Source: Trifolium pratense (Eukaryota; Streptophyta; Magnoliopsida; Fabales; Fabaceae). From it: a DNA stretch of 64,000 nt. Below, one piece after another: positions 55,635-64,000 of this stretch. A program made the position numbers and the translations under genes. The notes under the pieces are model-generated. The model worked only from the letters and a program-made list of their open reading frames with translations, had not been told where the DNA came from and ran no database searches. Where the stretch lies: positions 43,772,001-43,836,000 of the forward strand of contig NC_060060.1 of the NCBI RefSeq assembly GCF_020283565.1, read 5' to 3'. Numbering within the stretch: the stretch's first letter is position 1; each line of letters starts with the position of its first letter.

Positions 55635-56182
55635 CTGTAATCAACACAGAACATAGCCACTATTACCAAAAGAAATTATAGTGATATAAAGCACATTTGC
55701 AACATATTATAAGAACACCATAGTTTAAATTTTCCTCTACATAACACATATTATAATAGCATAGTGCCAACACCAATAAGAAAATTCAAAACAAAGCAAT
55801 CATGTATGAAGCATAAGAAAAATTGTAATCAGAAGTCATAAATTTCAGCAATTGTTTGGCATGTAGAAGGAAAGAGTGCCGGTTTGGATATGTGTTCCCT
55901 CTAGGTTTCTCATATACCAATGTGATGTCGCCATGAATTTTGTAAAGCTTCAAATTCAAGCTTATGATAAAATAGTTTATAAAAATAAACCACTAGGTTT
56001 GGTCTAGTGGTAAGGGGTTTGGATAGTATGTTGCTATAGGTCCTAAATTCGATCTCCAGCTTATTGTAAACAAAAAATAAAAGCTTATAAAAATACAATT
56101 TTCACTAGTGTGAACTTATAAAATAACATAATAAAACCTAATTTATATTGCATAAGCTATCGACTCCACAATGTTACTTAGA
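55635..56182. repeat. Intergenic with a MITE split by a tRNA-derived SINE
   Basis: At about 55960-56160 lies a copy of the gtttatgataaaatagc...cataagct MITE also seen at 23691 and 63400. It is interrupted at about 55989-56080 by a SINE-like insert with Pol III boxes: box A tggtctagtggtaagg and box B ggtcctaaattcgatctcc. The insert is flanked by near-identical ttataaaaat copies. 55640-55950 shows no gene. Confidence 0.55.
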
Positions 56183-56516
56183 AAAAAAATGTTGTTAGTT
56201 ATTTGTTAAAAAATCGGTAGTTGGTTGATTGATGGCTTCGCAAGTGTACAAAATATTATTGTCGTAATAATAAGAGTATCTTTTCAAAAGTATAATTTAT
56301 TTAAATAATTATCTTCATTCTTGAGGACAATCGGTGGTTCAAGCATGTGGGAGGTTGATAACACTAAAATATATCTAATATTTACTAACATGTTATTTAA
56401 ATAAATTATACTTTTGAAAAGATACTCTATTATTACGACAATAATCTTGTGCACTTGGGAAGCTATCAGCGAACTAACTATCCATTTTTTTAACAAATAA
56501 CTAACAACATTTTTTT
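56183..56516. mobile_element. Foldback element with about 150-bp inverted arms
   Basis: The left arm (aaaatgttgttagttatttg ... agtataatttatttaaata, about 56187-56310) is complementary to the right arm (about 56393-56515). Together they make an almost complete hairpin around a roughly 90-bp loop. Arm interiors read gatggcttcgcaagtgtac, reminiscent of the B2/solo-LTR end. There is no coding capacity. 56517-56823 is AT-rich with poly-A and no gene. Confidence 0.75.
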
Positions 56517-57065
56517 CCTATGTTTAAATTATCATTTGTCATTTTTTTCTTCAACTCATGACATTATAACAAACATAATTCCTCAACTAATAACACAAAC
56601 TAATATTCCACAACTTATGTACAAAAAAAAAAAATTCCACAACTTAAATTAATATCATAATTTCAGTTTAGTCTTAGTCTAGAACTATGAAATTAAGTTG
56701 AGGAAATCAATATTAAATATATTCATTGCATATCACTTAATTCAATTTCATCATTTTAATCAATTACTTTTGGGATTTGAAATTAGGTGGAAAGGAAAAA
56801 AAAAATGCAATTTAATCAACCACCTTACAAAATTGTTCACATATAAATCAAACTTGGCAACCATACCTTTGAAAGTGAACAAGTTTTTTACTCATTAATC
56901 AAATGAATGGACATGATGTTTCATATGAAAAGATTCCCAATTTTTTATATTTCCTCACTGACGTGCCTTCGCAACTTGTTTCTTTTTGTCACTGTCATGC
57001 ACCTTCCCAAATCACAACGTGGTTTTTCTTCCTCACTGTCGGGTACAATAATAATGTATACTAAT

Positions 57066-57223
57066 ACCAACATAGTGTGGCACAAGTGGTAGATACTCGG
57101 GTCCCTTAACCATTTCGTCCTGGGTTCGATCTCCGACCGGTACGTATGGAGAAGCATTTGTTGGGAGATGTCAACCCATTAAATGGATCTCAGTTACCTC
57201 GAGGGTATTAGTGTTTGCGGTTG
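57066..57223 (+). mobile_element. tRNA-derived SINE in the NLR copy 2 leader region
   Basis: A 158-bp insert flanked by a perfect 15-bp duplication ATAATGTATACTAAT (57051-57065, 57224-57238). It contains a Pol III box A (tggcacaagtggtag) and box B (gggttcgatctcc). The site is empty in the NLR copy 1 upstream region (near 14920), so it inserted after the NLR duplication. It lies about 350 bp before the NLR start. Confidence 0.88.
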
Positions 57224-57571
57224 ATAATGTATACTAATTGTTTGTATTGTTTAGCTAGAGGAGCCAACTTTGAAAAGTTATATGACAACTATAACCAATC
57301 ATTTTATAGATAATCTTTGAAAACAAATAATTTAGTAAATTCATCTTTCAAGAGCAACGTTATCTCAAATAATGCCTCACAAGTCACAACTTGTTTTTTA
57401 ACTCTTTTCTCAACTTGTCAACTTTGATACTAATTACAGGAGCCAACTTTGAAAACTTACACAACAACTATAACCATTCATTTTATTGATAATATCTGAA
57501 AACAAATAATTTAGCATATTCATCTTTCAAGAGCTAAACTTTGATTCATTCCAATTCTCATACACCTGAAA

Positions 57572-60500
57572 ATGGCTTTCAATTTAGTAGGAACTTTGAT
57601 TTCACAACTGACACCTTATGTCCAAGAGGAGTATGCAACATTTAAAGGTGTTAACATACATGCTGAAAAGCTATTAAGTAATCTCGATGCCATTCGTGCT
57701 GTCCTAAAAGATGCTGATGAGAAGCAAATCACAAGTGATGCTGTGAAACATTGGCTGCAGAACCTGACTGATGCAGCACATGTTCTTGAAGATATATTGG
57801 ACGAATGTTCAATAGTTTCCGAAGCTTACAAAGACAAACACTCCATCATCCATCCTAAGAAGCTATATGCGCGTCGTAGCATTGGAAAGAAGATGAAAAA
57901 TGTTGCTGAAAGGATTGATGCTATTGCTGAAGAAAGGGTCAAGTTTGGATTAAATCCTGGAACCATGGAGCATCGTCTTGAAGATGATGTACGGCGCCAA
58001 ACTACCTCTGTCATCACTGAACCCCAAATTCATGGAAGAGATGAGGATAGAGAGAAGGTTGTTGATTTTCTTGTCAATCATGCTTGTGAAAGAGAAGAAC
58101 TCTCTGTATATTCCATTGTTGGCCACGGTGGATATGGAAAAACAGCACTCGCTCAACTAGTTTTCAATGATGAAAGTGTAAATGCTCACTTTCCATTAAA
58201 AATATGGGTTTGTGTTTCTGATGATTTCAATATCATGAAACTTTTCCGGTCCATCATAGAAATCGTAGATGGAAAAAATCCTGATCTCATTTCCTTGGAA
58301 TCAATGCAAAAAAAGGTTCAACAAATTTTGCAAACCAAAAGGTATTTGCTTGTCCTTGATGATGTTTGGAGTGAAGACCCAGAGAATTGGAGCAGGTTCA
58401 AGTATCCGTTGCAAAATGGAACAAAAGGTGCATCAATTTTAGTCACTACTCGACTTGAGACTGTTGCAAACATCGTGGGAAATCATGCTCATAATTTGGT
58501 AGGTTTATCAGATGATGACCTTTGGTCATTGTTTAGACAACAAGCTTTTGGACCCAATGGGGAAGAGTGTGCAGAGCTTGTAAAGATTGGAAAGAATATT
58601 GTGAGGAAATGTAATGGTTCTCCTCTTGCCGTCAAAGCACTAGGAAGCCTTCTGCGCTTTAAAACTGATGAACACCAATGGGATTCTATAGAGAAAAGTG
58701 AGATTTGGAAGTTATATGATGATGCTACCAAGTCTGCTTTAACACTGAGCTACTACAATCTAAAATTATCGTTGAGGCCATGTTTCACTTTTTGTGCTGT
58801 ATTTCCTAAAGATTTTAAAATGGTGAAGGAAGATCTAATTCATCTTTGGATGGCCAATGGATTTATTTCATCCAGAGGAAATTTAGAGGTGGAGCATGTA
58901 GGCAATGATGTGTGGAATGAACTATGCCAAAGATCATTTTTTCAAGAAGTTGAAACTGATGGAAAAGGTAAAGTTACATTCAAAATGCATGATATATTCC
59001 ATGATATTGCTAGCTCCATTATGGGACAGAAATGCTTAGCTTTAGAAACTGCTAGCTTGACTACTTTGTCAAGAAGAGTTCATCATATTAGTTGTTTCAA
59101 TGTTGATGAAAAATTCAAATACAACTTGATTCCGTTTAAAACTGTGGAATCCTTGCGGACTGCTCTTCAATTTAATCCGCCTGAATCAAGTTTAAGTGTG
59201 TTTCCATCAATCACTCCTCTCCGAGTATTAAGTACAGATTGTATTCAACTCTCAGCCTTGAAGAATTTTATCCATTTGAGGTACTTGGAACTTTATGATA
59301 GCACCATTGAAACCCTGCCTGAGTCTATTTGTAGCCTAAGAAAATTACAAACACTAAAACTTGAACGTTGTCACCGCCTTATTAGTCTTCCCAAGCAATT
59401 GACACAACTACAAGATCTCAGACATCTTGTGATTACACGGTGTTTCTCATTAAGATCAATGCCTACTAATATTGGAGGGTTAACTCATTTGAGAACATTA
59501 AGCACTTTCATTGTTGGTTCGAAGGGTAGGTTCGGTTTAGCAGAGCTACATAACTTACAACTAGGAGGCAAGCTACACATCAAAGGCCTTGAGAATGTGT
59601 CGAATGAAACAGATGCTAGAGAAGCTAATTTAATTGGCAAGAAGGAATTAAGTCAGTTATACTTGTCATGGGGTGGTGATGTTAATTCAAAAGGTAGTGG
59701 TACTGGTGCTGAGCAAATCCTTGAAGCCCTTGAACCTCACAAAGGTCTCAAATATTTTGGGATGGAGGGTTATAATGGAATAAATATTCCAAATTGGATG
59801 AGAAATACTTCTATTTTGGAAGGTCTGGTTGAGGTTATACTTTACGACTGCAGAAACTGTGACCGACTTCCTCCACTTGGGAAATTACCATGTTTAACAA
59901 CTCTTTATGTGTGTGGAATGAGAGGCTTGAAGTACATTGATGATGACTTGTATGAAAGTGCGACCAAAAAGGCTTTTCCATCATTAAAAAAATTGACGTT
60001 ACATGATTTACCAAAGTTAGAGAGGGTGTTGAAAGCTGAAGGAGTAGAGATGCTATCACAACTGTCCAACTTGAGCATAAAGGGGACCCCAAAGCTTGCA
60101 TTTCCAATATCCCTTCCATCTGTTGAGACTTTTAATGCTTATGGGAATACTGATAGAGATTCCATTGATGGTGGTGCATCTTTCCTGAGGGGAATTGCAG
60201 CTAGTATGCATAATCTCAAAAAACTTGTCATTGACGACTTTGATGAACTCAAGGTACTACCTAATGAACTCAACGGTCTCAGTTCCCTACAAGAACTACG
60301 CATTTTCAATTGTGATGAGCTTGAGTCTGTCCCCGAGTGTGTACTGCAAGGTTTGAGTTCTCTTCAAGGTTTGACATTTTTGTCTTGCAGTAGCTTAAAA
60401 TCCTTGTCGGAAGGTATGAAAAACCTGACTTGTCTTGAGAGTCTAGAATTTGCATTTTGCAGTAGCTTAAAATCCTTGCCGAAAGGTATGAACAAGCTAA

Positions 60501-60916
60501 CTTCCCTTCGTCAGTTGATAATCTTCGGCGGAAAAGATGGAACTTTACCAAATGGCTTAGAAGGTATTCCCTCGCTGCAAAGTTTGTATTTGTCAATTTT
60601 TCCTTCTCTTGTAACCTTGCCAGACTGGTTGGGGACCATGACTTCTCTTCAAACATTAGAAATCAGTTGGTGTCGGAAATTAATCTCATTACCAGCTAGC
60701 TTTAAAGAACTCAAAAACTTGCATGAATTACGTATTTTTGGATGTCCTAAGCTGGTGAAGCGATGCAAGAAAGAAACAGGGAAAGATTGGCATAAGATAG
60801 CTCATGTACCAAAATTGAAATTCGAATTGAACCAAAAAAACATCAAAGGTATTTATGAATTATGTATTTATGAATTACGTATTTATGAACTACTTCTCTA
60901 CCCTCACATAAATTGA
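57572..60916 (+). CDS. NLR copy 2: CC-NB-ARC-LRR immune receptor, 1114 aa
   Basis: A single uninterrupted exon-like frame from ATG 57572. Rx-N type coiled coil at residues 1-120 with EDVID-like HVLEDILDE (71-79). NB-ARC: P-loop GHGGYGKTALAQ (184-195), kinase-2 YLLVLDDVW (258-266), RNBS-B ILVTTR, GLPL box GSPLAVKALG (349-358), RNBS-D CFTFCAVFPKDF and MHD box MHDIFHDIA (472-480). About 20 LRRs follow from residue 560 (LRYLELYDSTIETLPESICS, LPDWLGTMTSLQTLEISWC). Family role: cytosolic sensor of pathogen effectors; the recognised effector is unknown. The last about 30 residues are odd: a YELCIYELRIYELLLY repeat encoded by a tatttatgaatta minisatellite, with the final codons and stop inside a transposon end starting at 60901. 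The normal C-terminus (as in copy 1) is displaced to about 63070. All motifs look functional. Confidence 0.93.
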   Translation: MAFNLVGTLISQLTPYVQEEYATFKGVNIHAEKLLSNLDAIRAVLKDADEKQITSDAVKHWLQNLTDAAHVLEDILDECSIVSEAYKDKHSIIHPKKLYARRSIGKKMKNVAERIDAIAEERVKFGLNPGTMEHRLEDDVRRQTTSVITEPQIHGRDEDREKVVDFLVNHACEREELSVYSIVGHGGYGKTALAQLVFNDESVNAHFPLKIWVCVSDDFNIMKLFRSIIEIVDGKNPDLISLESMQKKVQQILQTKRYLLVLDDVWSEDPENWSRFKYPLQNGTKGASILVTTRLETVANIVGNHAHNLVGLSDDDLWSLFRQQAFGPNGEECAELVKIGKNIVRKCNGSPLAVKALGSLLRFKTDEHQWDSIEKSEIWKLYDDATKSALTLSYYNLKLSLRPCFTFCAVFPKDFKMVKEDLIHLWMANGFISSRGNLEVEHVGNDVWNELCQRSFFQEVETDGKGKVTFKMHDIFHDIASSIMGQKCLALETASLTTLSRRVHHISCFNVDEKFKYNLIPFKTVESLRTALQFNPPESSLSVFPSITPLRVLSTDCIQLSALKNFIHLRYLELYDSTIETLPESICSLRKLQTLKLERCHRLISLPKQLTQLQDLRHLVITRCFSLRSMPTNIGGLTHLRTLSTFIVGSKGRFGLAELHNLQLGGKLHIKGLENVSNETDAREANLIGKKELSQLYLSWGGDVNSKGSGTGAEQILEALEPHKGLKYFGMEGYNGINIPNWMRNTSILEGLVEVILYDCRNCDRLPPLGKLPCLTTLYVCGMRGLKYIDDDLYESATKKAFPSLKKLTLHDLPKLERVLKAEGVEMLSQLSNLSIKGTPKLAFPISLPSVETFNAYGNTDRDSIDGGASFLRGIAASMHNLKKLVIDDFDELKVLPNELNGLSSLQELRIFNCDELESVPECVLQGLSSLQGLTFLSCSSLKSLSEGMKNLTCLESLEFAFCSSLKSLPKGMNKLTSLRQLIIFGGKDGTLPNGLEGIPSLQSLYLSIFPSLVTLPDWLGTMTSLQTLEISWCRKLISLPASFKELKNLHELRIFGCPKLVKRCKKETGKDWHKIAHVPKLKFELNQKNIKGIYELCIYELRIYELLLYPHIN

Positions 60917-62952
60917 GGGTATATGCCCTATGCTGATGTGGCCTGATGTGATTCATTCACATGTATTTACGTTAAACATAATTAATTTATTATCACAAAA
61001 AACCACATGTATTTAAGTCAAACATAATTAATTGTCCTGGCTGTCTCCGTTTCTCCTATTCTGTAATTGCCCCTTCCAAGGTTGTCAGAACCGGACCGGA
61101 CCGGCCGGTCGGACCGGTCGGACCGTGAACCGGATGATGGAGCGGTCCGGTTAAGTCTAAAAAACGGACAGTAAACGAACCGGTAAAAAAACGTTTGAAC
61201 CGACTCGGAACCGGGTCGAACCGGTGAACCGGCCGGGACGGTTTAGCGGTTCTGGATTTATTTATTTTTTTTTTATAAATCAGGACAAAACAACATCGTA
61301 TTAATTTATTTTTTTAAAATCTGAAAACACCAAACGTGTTTGGTTTGTTTGGAAAAGAAAAAAATACTGAAACTTGTAAAGGTTTTCTGAAATTAGATTA
61401 GGAGTAAGAAAAAAAAAACAGTAGATTAGATTGTTGTGTGGTTGTTCATTCTTGAAATAAATAACAGAGGGCAATTTATTTAGTTTGTTTTCATAGATGT
61501 AAGAGAAGAAAGGGCAAAAGAAATCAGATGGAGAAGAAGAAAAAGAATAAAGTCATGAAACACATAAAAGTGAATGAGTGATAGATGAAGCCATGAAATG
61601 AAAAGAGTTACAATAGGAAGCTGCTGAGCCGCTGCTGCTTGTATCAATTTGGGAGATGAAAAGATTAGTATGTTATATAGTAGACTTTTAGGGTTTGGTT
61701 ATAGATAATGGATTGGGCTTAATAAGAAGCCCATGATGTTTTTTTTGACAATAAGCTCATGATGTTTTGGTTTTTGGTTTTTTTCGTTATGTTCTTGTTA
61801 TTTATTTTTAATTTTAATCACTACTTTTTTTATGGATAATGGAGTAACATTTTATTTTTAACTTTTTTTTAATTACTTATTATATTATAATATATGTATC
61901 TTTTTAATTGAAATATTGTAGTAAAAAAATAAAAAATTACTATTATAGATTTATATTGTCTAATTTTTAGTCACAAAAATTTATATATTATTTTGACGCA
62001 TGAGTGAATTATTTTAAAATTTATATATTATTTAAAAATATATATTTAATTAAAAATGGTCCGACCCGATATAATATAATAAACAATTTATATATATTAT
62101 ATATACATGAGTGAATTAAACCTCTTATAATATAATAATTAAAAATAATATTTAATTACTAGTTAACTCCTTTCACATTTGAATATAGTGTAATGTTTGC
62201 TTTAATATTATTTTATATATTATTAAAAATATTTAAATATACTTATTTAATTAAAAACGGTCCGACCCGTTTGAACCCCGGTCCGACCAATTGAACCTTG
62301 AACCGGTGAATTCGCCGGTTCGATGACTGGTCCGGTTCTGACAACCTTGGCCCCTTCTTCTTTCCCTTCTTTCAACCTTAAAACGCTGATTCACCTCTTC
62401 CTTAGGCTCCGGAATCATTTCTCCATCATCAGCTGCGTTTGTTCCAGAATCAAGTTCGTCTAGGTAACATTGATTTTATTTTTTATTCTCTTTAATCAGT
62501 CTTTGTCGATTGAATTAATTCAATTGGCAGATTTGTAATTGTTATTTGAATTGTTAAAGTTGTGTTAATCTAAAGCTTGAAGGTTCCATACAAAGAACGA
62601 ATCTGAAGCTTGAAGGTGAAATCAGAGAGTGAATCTGAAGGTGAAATCATAAGGAAGATGAATTGATAGTTTTTTGACGATAAGAAGAAATTCTTTTTTA
62701 TGCAAACAAGAAAGTTGTTTGAAACCGTAAAACAATTTGAAGAAGAAGCAACCATATTAGAAGTAATTAAGACCAAAATGTAAATTCATAGAATAAAACA
62801 CCTAAAATATAATTAATTTAAAAATAAAAGTATCAAAATTACTTTGTGGTAAAAAATTAATTATGTTTGACTTAAATACATGTGAATGAATTTCATTGGT
62901 ACCACATCATGCCACATCAGCATATGACATATACCCTCAATTTATGTGAGGG
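60901..62952. mobile_element. TIR transposon at the NLR copy 2 3' end, carrying a nested hAT element
   Basis: Left end CCCTCACATAAATTGAGGGT; right end is its complement (62933-62952). The inverted homology continues for about 100 bp (gctgatgtggc, cacatgtattta). I found no clear target duplication, so the superfamily is undecided. The unique interior 62358-62850 looks like a captured gene scrap (a CT-rich leader-like stretch, then ctaggtaacattg and repeats of gaatctgaagcttgaaggtg) with no transposase. A 1273-bp hAT-like element is inserted at 61077. Confidence 0.7.
61077..62349. mobile_element. Non-autonomous hAT-like element
   Basis: The terminal inverted repeats are CAAGGTTGTCAGAACCGG and its complement at the right end. 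They are flanked by a perfect 8-bp target duplication GCCCCTTC (61069-61076, 62350-62357). An 8-bp duplication and CARRG-type ends fit hAT. Subterminal regions are packed with ccggtccgg / ggtcggaccgg repeats (61090-61250, 62260-62335), typical transposase-binding clusters. The interior is AT-rich and lacks a transposase. Confidence 0.85.
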
Positions 62953-63059
62953 TTAATTAGAAAAAACCAAAAAATTTACAGTAATTTAATGAATAGTTTT
63001 CATTTCTTACTGTATCTAGTTTTATCATCAAAGGTAGGAGAAGTATACTCTGTTTTTAA

Positions 63060-63914
63060 CACATTGAAATGTGGATGCAGATAAGGGGGATTTCACGAGT
63101 TTGTTGATCACGAGTTGGTATTCTGATTATGCTCATTTTGACAAGTTGGTTGATGACGTGACGAACTGACGATTGCTGAATTTAGGATGTAGGGGAATTT
63201 ATTAAATTCGATTTTTTTTTTTTTTTTGGTGTACAAATTCGATTTATTTAATTATTATTGTCATTTGTTTCGTTTTGGTTATTTGGCACCTGTATTTTGT
63301 GCTTTTTTTTTTTTGTTTGGTTCATTTTTTTTTTTTAATATTTGGTTTGTTTCACGTATAGTTGATTTTGAAGTAAAGACTCGTTTGACTCAGTTTTTTT
63401 TAGAGCTTGCTAACAACTTATGTAATTTTTATATATTATGATAAGTTTGTCAAGGTAGTTTATGATAAAATAGCTTATAAAATTACAATTTTCACTAGTG
63501 TGAACTTATAAAATAGAATAAAATATAATTTATATTGCATAAGCTCTAAAAAAAACTACACTAAACGTACCCTAATACCTATATTGCATTTATACTCAAA
63601 AAAAGAATTATTGTGTTTATTTGAAAATAATTATGCATTTAATTAGAAAAAAATATAAATTATGCATTTTTTTACTGATAAAAAATTGTGATTCATTCAC
63701 AAAATAATTGTAGATATATATACTTTGGATAGAAACTATTTAAAGCACAAAAAATTGGCGAGGGCGTTAAGAAAAAAACAGAGCAAAATGGAAAATGGGA
63801 GTGTGTTAGAGTAGAACTATATTATTTTTTAATTTCTTGGTACAACCTCCTAAATTATTTTGAAAATACTGAAAAATGACAAAAATAATAACAAGTAAAT
63901 TGCAGTTGAAGTAG
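63060..63914 (+). other. Original 3' end and downstream region of NLR copy 2
   Basis: 63070-63195 (aatgtggatgcagataagggg ... gttgatgacgtgac) matches the last codons of NLR copy 1 (23375-23489) but is now cut off from the frame by the TIR element. 63200-63914 is collinear with 23500-24267, including the MITE at about 63400-63555. No independent gene is seen. Confidence 0.75.
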
Positions 63915-64000
63915 TATAAGATTTATCAAATATTATTTGTGCATGAGTATGCATTGACAAATATTTAAGATGCAAATTTTACCTATATGGTTTGTCGCAA
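63915..64000 (-). pseudogene. Second dehydrogenase copy (intron 3 and start of exon 3), cut by the window edge
   Basis: 63915-64000 matches 50272-50357: intron 3 sequence (gatttatcaaatattatttg) and then the last 18 bp of exon 3 (63983-64000). Exons 4-8 are missing; NLR-downstream DNA joins straight onto intron 3 at a TATAA (63915-63919) shared by both parents. The rest should lie beyond the window. Confidence 0.8.

Noticed and set aside
57085..57140. Possible tRNA gene (A and B boxes)
   Set aside because: No cloverleaf or acceptor pairing was evident, and the 15-bp flanking duplication identifies a SINE.
61090..61250. CCGGTCCGG-rich block as a CpG island or promoter
   Set aside because: It is the subterminal repeat of the hAT-like element and recurs inverted at 62260-62335.

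Overview
The window is plant nuclear DNA. It is AT-rich, has GT-AG introns and a CC-NB-ARC-LRR resistance gene pair, and is dominated by nested LTR retrotransposons, TRIM, LINE, SINE and MITE copies. The mix of repeats (for example MITEs with a ttaactacacatttggtccc end) suggests a papilionoid legume of the Medicago/Trifolium type. That assignment is inference; no species can be fixed from the sequence alone.

Layout. 1-6.5 kb is a graveyard of old repeats: TRIM LTRs, a Copia RT scrap, an LTR-like stretch with heat-shock-element-like dyads, and a LINE split by a solo Gypsy-type LTR. 6.57-8.93 kb (- strand) holds a six-exon gene for a 184-residue lysine-rich protein I do not recognise. 9.5-14.7 kb holds two related MITEs, a LINE RNase H remnant and two scraps of a PPR gene. 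15.27-23.49 kb is NLR copy 1, a pseudogene with two frameshifts and a 4.8-kb Copia element (D1) in its LRRs. 24.64-55.63 kb is a short-chain dehydrogenase gene of the TIC32 type on the - strand, shattered over 31 kb. Its exons and introns were hit by a Tork/TNT1-like Copia (A), which itself carries two Gypsy insertions of one family (B1, B2), by a second Copia (C) in an intron, and by a third Copia (D2, same family as D1) in an exon. 57.57-60.92 kb is NLR copy 2, with an intact 1114-codon frame. A TIR transposon carrying a nested hAT-like element sits at its 3' end. The last 80 bases are a second copy of the dehydrogenase, joined directly to NLR-downstream sequence.

How it fits together. The cluster arose by tandem duplication of an NLR + dehydrogenase unit. 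Copy 1 of the NLR and the first dehydrogenase then decayed by frameshifts and transposon insertion, while NLR copy 2 kept its frame. Perfect target-site duplications let almost every insertion be ordered: A before B1 and B2; C, D1 and D2 recent (LTR pairs identical or one base apart by eye). C and D2 keep complete polyprotein frames and could be active.

The most unusual structure is in the Gypsy family of B1/B2. Each LTR carries 8-10 short GC-rich dyads (core ACGC-N3-GCGT). B2 carries another eight inside the element, in the place where pol should be. A related solo LTR at 4.76-5.85 kb has a different dyad (GCGCAT-N-ATGCGC) in the same relative LTR position.
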